Assembly (NCBI RefSeq): GCF_030503595.1
Contig: NZ_CP129966.1
Coordinates: 1,798,001 to 1,862,000, forward strand
Direction: 5' to 3'
Origin: Corynebacterium sp. P4-C1
GTDB lineage: Bacteria; Actinomycetota; Actinomycetes; Mycobacteriales; Mycobacteriaceae
DNA: 64,000 nt
The notes below the pieces were generated by a model that was not told the DNA's origin, did not search any database, and saw nothing but the letters and a program-made list of their open reading frames with translations. This document shows positions 46,208 through 54,300 of this stretch, piece by piece. Position numbers and translations under genes: made by a program. How positions within the stretch are numbered: position 1 is the first letter of the stretch; every line of letters begins with the position of its first letter.

Positions 46208-46721
46208 CAACTCCCTGACCTCCGCGGAGGTGCGCATCCTGCACGAGCTCCAGGGCGTGCTTTTCGACGCCCCCGGGGTCCTGCCCGCGGCACGCGGCAT
46301 GAGCTTTTTCGGCGAACACGCCCTCGGATGGATGGGGATCGCTGGGGCGGGGGCGGCCGTCGATAGGCGGCGCCGCCGCAAGTGGCTGGCCATGGGGGCG
46401 GGCGCGTTCACGGCGCACGCGGCGTCGGTGGTGCTCAAGCGCATTGTCCGTCGCCGTCGCCCGGACGACCCGAGCGTGAGGATCGGTGTGGGAACCCCGT
46501 CGAAGATGAGCTTCCCGTCCTCGCACGCGACGTCGACAAGCGCCGCGATGGTCCACTTGGCCGACATCACTGGGTCGAAACTCCCGTACGCCGGAATTCC
46601 AATTATGATGACCTCCCGCATGGTCCTGGGGGTGCACTACCCCACGGACACCCTGGCCGGCGCGCTGCTCGGCATCGGGGTGGCACGAGCCGCAATCAAC
46701 ATTGAGAGGCGAACAGCGTGA
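46197..46721 (+). CDS. Decaprenylphosphoryl-5-phosphoribose phosphatase (PAP2 family)
   Basis: The 174-residue PAP2 protein has the three phosphatase motifs: KRIVRRRRPDDP, SFPSSHATS and SRMVLGVHYPTDTLAG, with membrane segments between. Placed between glfT2 and the UbiA-family gene, it corresponds to mycobacterial Rv3807c, which removes the 5-phosphate of decaprenylphosphoryl-5-phosphoribose on the way to decaprenylphosphoryl-arabinose. The function is inferred from context and family. It overlaps both neighbours (11 bases upstream, 4 downstream), so it is translationally coupled. Confidence 0.88.
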   Translation: MSNSNSLTSAEVRILHELQGVLFDAPGVLPAARGMSFFGEHALGWMGIAGAGAAVDRRRRRKWLAMGAGAFTAHAASVVLKRIVRRRRPDDPSVRIGVGTPSKMSFPSSHATSTSAAMVHLADITGSKLPYAGIPIMMTSRMVLGVHYPTDTLAGALLGIGVARAAINIERRTA

Positions 46722-47701
46722 CGCAGCCTGTAGACGAGCCGTTTCTGAAATCCGAGCCCCACACCGAGGGCGTCGAGTACAACCGGAAAAAGAATCCGCC
46801 GAAGAACCTGCCGGACGCGATGATCAAGGGTCTGCGCCCGAAGCAGTGGGTCAAGAACGTCCTCGTTCTCGCCGCGCCGTTGGCGGCGGGGGCGGATTCG
46901 TTCACCTCGCGCACCTTCATCGACATCGCACTCGCATTCGTCGTCTTCTGCTTCGGCGCGTCCTCGATCTACTTGGTCAACGACGCCCGCGACGTGGAAG
47001 CGGACCGTGAGCACCCCACGAAGCGTTTCCGCCCGATCGCCTCGGGGATGCTGCCGATCAACCTGGCGTACGTCATGTCGGTGGTGCTCATCGCGCTGGC
47101 GATCGGACTGTCGTTCCTGGCCACGGATGGTCCGGCGCTGGCGACGGTCGTCGGCGTGTACATCGCGCTGCAGCTGGGTTATTGCTTCGGCTGGAAGCAC
47201 ATCCCGGTGATCGACATTGCGCTGGTTTCTTCGGGCTTCATGCTCCGCGCGATGGCCGGCGGTGTCGCGGCTGGAATCGATCTCTCGCAGTGGTTCCTGC
47301 TGGTCGCGGCGTTCGGATCGCTGTTCATGGCCTCCGGCAAGCGCTACGCGGAGCTGCTGCTCGCCGAGCGCACGGGCGCGAAAATCCGCAAGTCGTTGCA
47401 GGGCTACACGCAGACCTACCTGCGTTTCGTGTGGACGCTGTCCGCAACGGCGGTGGTCATGTCCTACGCGCTGTGGGGCTTCACGCTTAGCGACGGCGTC
47501 GATGAAGGCCAGGGACTCTGGTACCAAATTTCGATGGTGCCGTTCATCATCGCCATCCTGCGCTACGCCGCAGAAGTCGACAGCGGCAACGGCGGCGCCC
47601 CGGATGAGATCGCGCTCGAGGACCGCGTCCTGCAGGCACTCGCCCTGCTGTGGATCCTCGCCATCGTGATGGCTGTCTATGTTGCGCCCGCCATGGGCTA
47701 A
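46718..47701 (+). CDS. ubiA: Decaprenyl-phosphate phosphoribosyltransferase (DPPR synthase, UbiA family)
   Basis: The 327-residue membrane enzyme transfers 5-phosphoribosyl from PRPP to decaprenyl phosphate, the first committed step to the arabinan donor. About nine hydrophobic segments surround the Asp-rich motif YLVNDARDVEADREHPTKRFRPI. This is the UbiA-family signature, and VIDIALVSSGFMLRAMAGG forms the second conserved region. The GTG start overlaps the phosphatase stop by 4 bases (GTGA). Its stop codon TAA is part of the -10 hexamer of aftB. Confidence 0.92.
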   Translation: MTQPVDEPFLKSEPHTEGVEYNRKKNPPKNLPDAMIKGLRPKQWVKNVLVLAAPLAAGADSFTSRTFIDIALAFVVFCFGASSIYLVNDARDVEADREHPTKRFRPIASGMLPINLAYVMSVVLIALAIGLSFLATDGPALATVVGVYIALQLGYCFGWKHIPVIDIALVSSGFMLRAMAGGVAAGIDLSQWFLLVAAFGSLFMASGKRYAELLLAERTGAKIRKSLQGYTQTYLRFVWTLSATAVVMSYALWGFTLSDGVDEGQGLWYQISMVPFIIAILRYAAEVDSGNGGAPDEIALEDRVLQALALLWILAIVMAVYVAPAMG

Positions 47702-47704
47702 TAT
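47699..47704 (+). promoter_or_regulatory. -10 element of aftB overlapping the ubiA stop codon
   Basis: TAATAT begins with the ubiA stop codon TAA and is 7 bases before the aftB ATG at 47712. This would give a leaderless aftB transcript inside an otherwise tight operon. Confidence 0.55.
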
Positions 47705-47711
47705 GTCGCGC

Positions 47712-49508
47712 ATGGAAAAACGCGCCCGCATATCGCTGCTTGTTTCGGCAGCGCTAGCGGGCGTACTCGCATTTTCAGGCGGGTGGGCACGCCGCTGGAT
47801 CAGTGACGACGGCCTGATCGTCCTGCGCACCGTGCGCAATATTTTGGCGGGCAACGGGCCTGTCTTTAATATCGGCGAGCGCGTGGAGACGAACACCTCG
47901 ACGCTTTGGCAGTACCTCATCGTGGCGTTCAGCTGGGTGCCCGGCATGCGGCTGGAAGACGTGGCCATGTGGCTGGCGCTCATCTTGACCGTGGTCGGCG
48001 TGGTCGCGGCGACAATGGGGTCGGGAAAGCTGTGGCAGCGCGTGCACCCGGGTCTCGTCGCACCGTTCGGTGTGCTCATCTATCTGGCACTGCCGCCTGC
48101 GCGGGATTTCGCCACCTCCGGCCTGGAGTGGGGGCTGTCCCTGACCTGGATCGGCGTGTGGTGGGCGCTTCTGGTCAGGTGGTCGGCTGACGGGCGGGCG
48201 CAGCTGTGGCTGGCGTTCTGGGCTGGCCTGTCGTGGCTGGTCCGACCGGAACTGGCGCTGTACGGCGGCATCACCGGGATTGTCCTGCTGGCGGCCAACC
48301 GGCGCGACTGGAAGCAGATCGGGCTGATTCTGGCGGCGGCGCTGCCGGTGCCGGCGGGCTACGAGATCTTCCGCATGGGCTACTACGGCCTGCTCACCCC
48401 GCACACCGCGGTGGCGAAGTCGGCATCGGGAGCGTACTGGGGGACAGGTGCGCGCTACGTGTGGGACACGGTCAGCCCGTACGCGCTGTGGGCTCCGGTG
48501 CTCGTCGCGGCGGCGCTCGGCATCTACTGGGCGCTGCGCCTGTCGTCGCGGGAGAAGCTCGTGGCGGCCGTCGCGGTCGGCTGCGGGCTGCTGCACCTGC
48601 TCTACGTGGTGCGCGTGGGCGGCGACTTCATGCACGGGCGCATGGTGCTCCTGCCGTTGTTCGCCATGCTGCTGCCGGTCGCCGCGGTGCCGCTGACGCT
48701 GGTGGGCGGCATCTGCGCCGCGGCGGCGGCTCTGTGGGCGGGCATCGTTGTCGCGCGTGGCCACGACTTGGGCTTCGAGCCTTTCGAGGACGGCCCGGAG
48801 AACCTCACCATCGTCGACGAGCGCGAATTCTGGACGGCGGTGCTGCTGCGCGAATCCGGCAACCCGCCGCGGTACGCCGAGGATTTCTTAACCAGCGACC
48901 TGATGAACGGGTGGACAGACGGCGTGGCTCAAGCGGAGGAGGAGAACTCTGGCGCGCTCGCGATCATCCTCAAGCAGAAGGACCCGTTCGTCTACGACTG
49001 GCTTCCGCTGGACCGCGTGTCCAAGGACTCGGACCTGCAGAACCTCGCACCTACGGCCTACCTGATCAACTTGGGCATGGTCAGCGCGAACTCGGATCTG
49101 AATATGCGCGTGCTCGACGACGTCGGGTTGGCCACCCCTCTCGCCGCGCGCCAGCCCCGCATCGAGGGCGGCCGGATCGGCCACGACAAGCACCTTCCCG
49201 GCCACTGGAAATTCGCCGACACGGCTGCGGACACTGGGGCGCTGCTGGGCGACATCGACGCGCAGAAAGTGCGGGAAGCGCGCGCCGCGCTGCGCACCCC
49301 GGAGATTGCGGAGTTGCTGGCCACCTCCCGTGAACCGATGAGTCCCCGCCGGTTCGCCGAGAACATGAGGTTCGCGTTAACAAAAGGGCGGACCTTGGAG
49401 ATCGCCGAAGACCCGGCGGTGTACCTCGACGACGAGACCCTCGCGCGCATTGAGGGTGGTGAAGACGTAGGTTTGTCCGGTCAGCGTATCGCCTGGCCAG
49501 TTCAATAG
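47712..49508 (+). CDS. aftB: Terminal beta-(1,2)-arabinofuranosyltransferase AftB
   Basis: The 598-residue GT-C enzyme adds terminal beta-(1,2)-linked arabinofuranose to arabinan in the cell wall. It has about nine to ten membrane segments in the first 370 residues. The first extracytoplasmic loop carries the DD motif in RRWISDDGLIVLRTVRN, as in GT-C arabinosyltransferases. A large extracytoplasmic C-terminal domain follows. I chose ATG at 47712 (MEKRARIS) because of its -10 TAATAT; ATG at 47703 is alternative. It sits in the order ubiA-aftB seen in other corynebacteria. Confidence 0.92.
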   Translation: MEKRARISLLVSAALAGVLAFSGGWARRWISDDGLIVLRTVRNILAGNGPVFNIGERVETNTSTLWQYLIVAFSWVPGMRLEDVAMWLALILTVVGVVAATMGSGKLWQRVHPGLVAPFGVLIYLALPPARDFATSGLEWGLSLTWIGVWWALLVRWSADGRAQLWLAFWAGLSWLVRPELALYGGITGIVLLAANRRDWKQIGLILAAALPVPAGYEIFRMGYYGLLTPHTAVAKSASGAYWGTGARYVWDTVSPYALWAPVLVAAALGIYWALRLSSREKLVAAVAVGCGLLHLLYVVRVGGDFMHGRMVLLPLFAMLLPVAAVPLTLVGGICAAAAALWAGIVVARGHDLGFEPFEDGPENLTIVDEREFWTAVLLRESGNPPRYAEDFLTSDLMNGWTDGVAQAEEENSGALAIILKQKDPFVYDWLPLDRVSKDSDLQNLAPTAYLINLGMVSANSDLNMRVLDDVGLATPLAARQPRIEGGRIGHDKHLPGHWKFADTAADTGALLGDIDAQKVREARAALRTPEIAELLATSREPMSPRRFAENMRFALTKGRTLEIAEDPAVYLDDETLARIEGGEDVGLSGQRIAWPVQ

Positions 49509-49607
49509 CTGGAACCAAAATTCAGCCGTTGATAACATCACCGTAACGCTTTGCGATACACCTGTGTGTAATCCGAAAAATTCCTGACCTATCTGATTGG
49601 TGGACAC

Positions 49608-50621
49608 ATGAACGCGATTTCTTCCGTGCGCCGCACGCTGATCGCTCTCGTCGTGGCAGTCGCCGCGGCGATGACGCTCATGATGGCTGCTCCCGGTGAC
49701 GCGGAGGCAGCAGATAACCGTGGCTGGCTACGCCCTGATGCGACGGGTCACTGCACCTGGGACCCGGTGAAGTACTGGGTTCAGCGATGCGATGTTTATT
49801 CCCCGGCCATGGGCCGCAACATCCCGGTCCAGATTGTTCCGGCCGCACGCGGCGGCAACGCGGGCCTGTACCTCCTCGATGGTCTGCGCGCCACGGAGCG
49901 CACCAACGCGTGGGTCAAGGACGTCAACGCGGCCGCCGTGTACGGAGGCTCGAATATCACACTGGTCATGCCGATCGGCGGCGAGGCATCCTTCTACGCC
50001 GACTGGGCGAACGACCCGAAGTACGGCGACGGCAAGCCTTACAAGTGGGAGACGTTCCTGACCCGTGAGCTGCCGGGCTACCTACAGCGGCACTTCGGTG
50101 TCGCGCCGAACAACAACTCCATCATCGGCCTGTCCATGGGCGGCACCGGCGCGATGAACCTGGCCGCGAAGCACCCGAACCAGTTCCGCCAGGTGCTGTC
50201 CTTCTCCGGCTACCTGACCACCACGTTGCCGGGTATGCAGACGATGCTGCGCCTGGCGCTGCTGGATGCCGGCGGCTACAACCTGAACGCGATGTACGGT
50301 TCCATGATCAACCCGAACCGTTTCGCCAATGACCCGTTCCTGAATATGCAGGGGCTGCGCAACAGTGATGTTTATATCTCCGCCGGTTCCGGCGTTCCTG
50401 GCCCAGCCGACGCGAAGTACCTGCCGGAGCACCAGGCAGCCGGCGCAGCGCTCGAGTTCGGCGCAATGATCTCCAGCCGCGTCTGGGAGGCGAAGGCCCG
50501 TGCCCAGGGCCTCCGCGTCACCTCCGACTATCCGGCGCAGGGTCTGCACAACTGGGACCAGTTCGGTTACCAGCTGAACAAGACGAAGGGCCGTGTGCTC
50601 ACGCACATGAACGCTTGGTAA
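49608..50621 (+). CDS. cmt2: Mycoloyltransferase (antigen 85-like)
   Basis: The 337-residue secreted esterase transfers mycoloyl groups among trehalose monomycolate and acceptors at the outer membrane. Signal peptide (ISSVRRTLIALVVAVAAAMTLMMAAPGDAEAA) is followed by the antigen-85 fold. The nucleophilic Ser176 is in IIGLSMGGTGAM, GGEASFYADW forms the substrate region and the catalytic His is in QGLHNWDQFG. It lacks LGFP repeats, unlike the next gene product. The symbol reflects synteny with the gene next to cop1 and may differ. The gene ends in a hairpin terminator. Confidence 0.92.
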   Translation: MNAISSVRRTLIALVVAVAAAMTLMMAAPGDAEAADNRGWLRPDATGHCTWDPVKYWVQRCDVYSPAMGRNIPVQIVPAARGGNAGLYLLDGLRATERTNAWVKDVNAAAVYGGSNITLVMPIGGEASFYADWANDPKYGDGKPYKWETFLTRELPGYLQRHFGVAPNNNSIIGLSMGGTGAMNLAAKHPNQFRQVLSFSGYLTTTLPGMQTMLRLALLDAGGYNLNAMYGSMINPNRFANDPFLNMQGLRNSDVYISAGSGVPGPADAKYLPEHQAAGAALEFGAMISSRVWEAKARAQGLRVTSDYPAQGLHNWDQFGYQLNKTKGRVLTHMNAW

Positions 50622-50634
50622 GAGTGAGCGCCTG

Positions 50635-50692
50635 AAACCCTGGTGAACGGTGACTTCAGACACAATTGAGGTCATTGTTTCCCAGGGTTTTT
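50635..50692 (+). terminator. Terminator after the first mycoloyltransferase gene
   Basis: AAACCCTGG (50635-50643) pairs with CCAGGGTTT (50682-50690), followed by TTCTG. The intervening loop of 38 bases is long, so it may be a bipartite structure, but the arms and T-run suit termination. Confidence 0.7.
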
Positions 50693-50763
50693 CTGTGTTC
50701 ACGGCGTGTCGTCCTGTAAAGTCTCAAGTGAAACTTAAACTTCATCACGAAGACCGGGCCCGG

Positions 50764-50798
50764 CCTGGGGGAGGGGAACCCCCAGGGCGGAGCGCCCG
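50764..50798 (+). promoter_or_regulatory. Structured leader upstream of cop1
   Basis: CCTGGGGG (50764-50771) pairs perfectly with CCCCCAGG (50779-50786). A second small hairpin GGGCG-GAG-CGCCC follows (50785-50798). The segment CCGTCAACTAACC (50812-50824) recalls the 3' part of the c-di-AMP riboswitch (CCGTCAGCTAACC), and AAAGG at 50824 is the ribosome binding site. Whether it is a riboswitch or just a stable leader hairpin is open. Confidence 0.4.
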
Positions 50799-50836
50799 TT
50801 AGTCCGCTGTACCGTCAACTAACCAAAGGCTCTAAC

Positions 50837-52810
50837 ATGCGCTTTTCACCCCGACGTTCTCCCCGCAAGGTCACCAAGGGCCAGTTGCTCGCAGTCGCCG
50901 CAGTTCCCACAGCACTCGCTGTCGGGGTAGCCGTCGTGCCGGCTGTCGCGCAGAACAGCTCTTCTGGTTTGTCCAGCTCCCTGTCCTCTGGCCGCGGCAT
51001 CTCTGACGGTCTGCGTCCTTCCGATCCGCCGCCGCGCACCCCGATCGAGGTCGATGAGCACCCGCAGATCCCGGGCCTGCCGGAAGGCGTGTCCGTGGAC
51101 CGCATCGAGTGGCTGACGCAACGCCGCGTCGCTGTGTTCATCAACTCTCCGTCGATGCCGGAGCAGCCGATCCAGGTGCAGATCCTGCTGGCGCGCGACT
51201 GGCACTCCAACCCGCAGGCCAAGTTCCCTGAGGTGTGGGCGCTTGACGGTCTGCGCGCGCGTGACGACGAGAGCGGCTGGACCATCGAGACCAACATCGA
51301 GCAGTTCTACGCGGACAAGAACGTCAACGTGATCATGCCGGTGGGCGGCGAGTCCTCCTTCTACTCGGACTGGCAGAAGCCGAACAATGGCAAGAACTAC
51401 AAGTGGGAGACCTTCCTGACCAAGGAGCTCGTCCCGCTGCTGAACGAGAAATACCGCTCCAACGGGAAGCGCGCTGTCGTCGGCCTGTCCATGGGTGGCA
51501 CCGCCGCAGTCAACTTGGCGGAGCGCAACCCGCACCTGTTCAACTTCGTGGGTTCTTTCTCCGGCTACTTGGACACCACCACCTCCGGTATGCCGCTGGC
51601 CATCAAGGCCGCACAGAAGGACGCTGGCGGCTACGACTCGGAGGCGATGTGGGGTCCGCTGGGCTCCCAGGACTGGATTGACCACGACCCGAAGCTGGGA
51701 ATCGAGAACCTCAAGGGCAAGACCGTCTACGTTTCCGCCGGCTCTGGCCAGGACGACTACGGCAAGCCCGGTTCCGTGGCCACCGGCCCGGCAGTTCCGG
51801 CCGGTGTGGGCCTGGAGGTCATCTCCCGCATGTCCTCCCAGACCTTCGAGCGCTACGCCAAGCAGGCGGGCGTGCCCATCATCACCCGCTACCGCCCGTC
51901 CGGTGTCCACGCGTGGGACTACTGGCAGTTCGAGATGACCCAGGCGTGGCCGCACATCGCGGATGCCCTCGAGGTCTCCGAAGCGGACCGCGGCGCCGAC
52001 TGCACCCCGGTCGGTGCGATCGCTGAGGCCACCAAGAGCGGTGTCATCGGCAGCTGCGTGACCAATGAATACGACGTCGCCGGCGGCAAGGGCAAGGCTG
52101 AGGAATTCCGCGGCGGCACCGCATTCTGGTCCCCGGGGACCGGCGCGCAGATCGTGTTCGGCGCCATCCTGGCTAAGTACAACGAGCTGGGCGGCCCGGC
52201 TGGCTGGCTCGGCTTCCCGAAGACGGGCGAGCTGAAGACCCCGGACGGCAAGGGACGCTACGTCCACTTCGAGCACGGCTCCGTCTACTGGACCCCGAAC
52301 ACCGGGGCCCAGGCGATCCCGGGTGACATGTTCGCGGCGTGGGGCGCTTCCGGCTACGAGCGCGGCCCGCTCGGTTACCCGGTGCAGGAGGCGCAGGCGG
52401 CCGGAGGCGGCTACGTGCAGAAGTTCGAGAAGGGCTACCTTTCCCGCAACCCGGAGAAGGACGGCAAGACCGACCACTTCATGGTCTACGGCGCCATCGG
52501 CGCGAAGTACGGCGAGTTGGGCGGCGCCCGCTCCGACCTCGGCTTCCCGACCGGCAACGAGAAGAAGGTCAACGGCGGCTTCTTCCAGGAGTTCGAGCAC
52601 GGCAACATCTACTGGTCCCCGGCTTCCGGTGCGCACGTGATCTACTACGGCGAGATCTTCGACCACTGGGGCAAGAACGGCTGGGAGCAGGGCAAGTTCG
52701 GCTGGCCGACCACGGACATGAAGGACATCCCGACTGGCGGAAAGACCATCTCCTTCCAGAACGGCACGCTGGACCTCGTCTTCGGCCAGGTCCGCGAGCG
52801 CAAGAACTAG
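50837..52810 (+). CDS. cop1: PS1-type mycoloyltransferase with C-terminal LGFP repeats
   Basis: The 657-residue secreted protein has a signal peptide (KGQLLAVAAVPTALAVGVAVVPAVAQ). The antigen-85-like domain (about 75-385) has the nucleophile Ser218 in VGLSMGGTAAV and the catalytic His near GVHAWDYW. At least four LGFP-type repeats follow (GWLGFPKTGE, GPLGYPVQE, SDLGFPTGNE, GKFGWPTTD), each with an FEHG.IYW-type strand. LGFP repeats are proposed to anchor the protein in the cell wall. This is the layout of PS1 (Cop1) of C. glutamicum, the major trehalose mycoloyltransferase. It is preceded by the structured leader at 50764. Confidence 0.95.
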   Translation: MRFSPRRSPRKVTKGQLLAVAAVPTALAVGVAVVPAVAQNSSSGLSSSLSSGRGISDGLRPSDPPPRTPIEVDEHPQIPGLPEGVSVDRIEWLTQRRVAVFINSPSMPEQPIQVQILLARDWHSNPQAKFPEVWALDGLRARDDESGWTIETNIEQFYADKNVNVIMPVGGESSFYSDWQKPNNGKNYKWETFLTKELVPLLNEKYRSNGKRAVVGLSMGGTAAVNLAERNPHLFNFVGSFSGYLDTTTSGMPLAIKAAQKDAGGYDSEAMWGPLGSQDWIDHDPKLGIENLKGKTVYVSAGSGQDDYGKPGSVATGPAVPAGVGLEVISRMSSQTFERYAKQAGVPIITRYRPSGVHAWDYWQFEMTQAWPHIADALEVSEADRGADCTPVGAIAEATKSGVIGSCVTNEYDVAGGKGKAEEFRGGTAFWSPGTGAQIVFGAILAKYNELGGPAGWLGFPKTGELKTPDGKGRYVHFEHGSVYWTPNTGAQAIPGDMFAAWGASGYERGPLGYPVQEAQAAGGGYVQKFEKGYLSRNPEKDGKTDHFMVYGAIGAKYGELGGARSDLGFPTGNEKKVNGGFFQEFEHGNIYWSPASGAHVIYYGEIFDHWGKNGWEQGKFGWPTTDMKDIPTGGKTISFQNGTLDLVFGQVRERKN

Positions 52811-52828
52811 GTGGAAGAGCTGAGCAGT

Positions 52829-53320
52829 ATGCGGAAAACAGCTATGGCGGCGGTACTCGCCGCGGCGGGGCTGAGTCTCGCCGCGTGCGGGGGCGCGACC
52901 GTGGAAAGCGACGATGTAACCGCTACGCCGTCCAGCTCCGCGCCGGCCACGGAATCGGCTACGGAGACAACGGGGACCGAAACGGCCACCGAGTCCAGCT
53001 CGGCAGCGGCGGCGCCGGCAGCTCCCGCCGACGACCCGGCTGCCGGTGAAGGCGCGGCCAGCGAGGTGGAGAACACCCCGGACGCGGCGCCCATGCGTCC
53101 GGAGAAAGACCAGGCGTACCTGGAAGCTCTACGCCAAGGCGGAGTGAACGTCGAGGGAAATGAGGAGCAACTGATAGGTACGGGTCGTACGATTTGCGGC
53201 GGAAGTACCGTCACGCGTGATGCCGTGGCCGGCCAGCTCATTGAGCAGCAGGCGACGCAATTGAAGGTGGAGGAGCTGTCCAAGCTCATCGAATCCGCGG
53301 CACGCGACAACCTCTGCTAG
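52829..53320 (+). CDS. DUF732-type lipoprotein
   Basis: The 163-residue protein has a signal peptide with lipobox LAAC (MRKTAMAAVLAAAGLSLAACGG). A long Ser/Thr/Ala linker (about 25-90) precedes a DUF732-like C-terminal domain with paired cysteines (TICGG, ending DNLC). DUF732 lipoproteins are common in mycolate-containing actinobacteria; function is unknown. ATG at 52829 is chosen because the signal peptide begins there, with GGAAGAG 10 bases upstream. It lies between cop1 and the cutinase gene in the mycolate cluster. Confidence 0.8.
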   Translation: MRKTAMAAVLAAAGLSLAACGGATVESDDVTATPSSSAPATESATETTGTETATESSSAAAAPAAPADDPAAGEGAASEVENTPDAAPMRPEKDQAYLEALRQGGVNVEGNEEQLIGTGRTICGGSTVTRDAVAGQLIEQQATQLKVEELSKLIESAARDNLC

Positions 53321-53346
53321 AAAGCTAGAAGGAGGGCCGCACGCCC

Positions 53347-54279
53347 GTGCGCACCCGCAGAATTCTCACGATCATCGCCGCTCTCGCCGTCATCGGCGTC
53401 ATCGCGTTCGGGGCGGCCCAGTGGCTCGGCCCGGGCGAAGACCCGGTGCAGCCGTTCAAACCGGAACCCGGCCCCACCAAGGCGGCGGAGCCGGACTGGT
53501 GCCCAGAGGTGGAGGTCATCTCTGCCCCGGGCACGTGGGAGTCGTCGAAGGATGACGACCCGTTCGCGCCGAAGGCGAATCCGTACAGCTTCATGTTGTC
53601 GATCACGAACCCGCTGCAGCAGCAGTACGACATCAACCATGTCCGAGTGTGGACGTTGCCGTACACCGCCCAGTTCAAGAACATCCAGACGGCGCACGGC
53701 CGCGCGGAGATGAGCTACGACGATTCCCGCAACGAAGGCACCGGCCGCCTGAACGCGGAGCTGCGCTTCATTCACGAGACGTGCCCGTCCACAGATTTCG
53801 TGCTCGCGGGGTTCTCCCAGGGCGCGGTGATCGTGGGCGATATCGCCAGCGACATCGGCAACGAGCGGGGCGTGATCCCGCCGGAAAAGGTGCGCGGGGC
53901 AGTGATGATTGCTGACGGACGCCGCGAAAACGGCGTGGGCATCAACCCGGGCAACCCGGTGGGCGGCATCGGCGCGGAGATCGCGCTACAGCCGTTGAAC
54001 CGTGTCGTCCAGACGGTTGTGCCCGGCGCGACCATGCGGGGAGCCCGCGACGGTGGCTTCGGCGCGCTCAACGACCGGGCGGTGGAGATCTGCGCGCCCG
54101 ATGATTCGGTGTGCGACGCGCCGCAGGATGTCGGGGATGCGCTCGGCCGGGCGCGTGAACTCGTCGCAGCGAACGGCGTGCACGCGATGTACGCGACAAA
54201 TCCGAATGTGATTCCTGGCACCACAGCGAGCGAATGGTCCGTAGAGTGGATTCGCGGAACTATCGACAACAAAAACTAA
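53347..54279 (+). CDS. Cutinase-like secreted serine esterase
   Basis: The 310-residue protein has an N-terminal membrane or signal helix (RILTIIAALAVIGVIAFGAAQWLG) and a cutinase-family alpha/beta domain. The nucleophile Ser is in FVLAGFSQGAVIVGDIA, the acid is in APDDSVCDAPQ and the His is in GVHAMYATN. Position ahead of fadD32-pks13 is conserved in corynebacteria and mycobacteria, where the cutinase-like Rv3802c hydrolyses lipids and is linked to mycolate control. A similar role is inferred. The GTG start has AAGGAGG about 13 bases upstream. Confidence 0.9.
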   Translation: MRTRRILTIIAALAVIGVIAFGAAQWLGPGEDPVQPFKPEPGPTKAAEPDWCPEVEVISAPGTWESSKDDDPFAPKANPYSFMLSITNPLQQQYDINHVRVWTLPYTAQFKNIQTAHGRAEMSYDDSRNEGTGRLNAELRFIHETCPSTDFVLAGFSQGAVIVGDIASDIGNERGVIPPEKVRGAVMIADGRRENGVGINPGNPVGGIGAEIALQPLNRVVQTVVPGATMRGARDGGFGALNDRAVEICAPDDSVCDAPQDVGDALGRARELVAANGVHAMYATNPNVIPGTTASEWSVEWIRGTIDNKN

Positions 54280-54300
54280 TTTTCACAACCAAGGAGCCCC

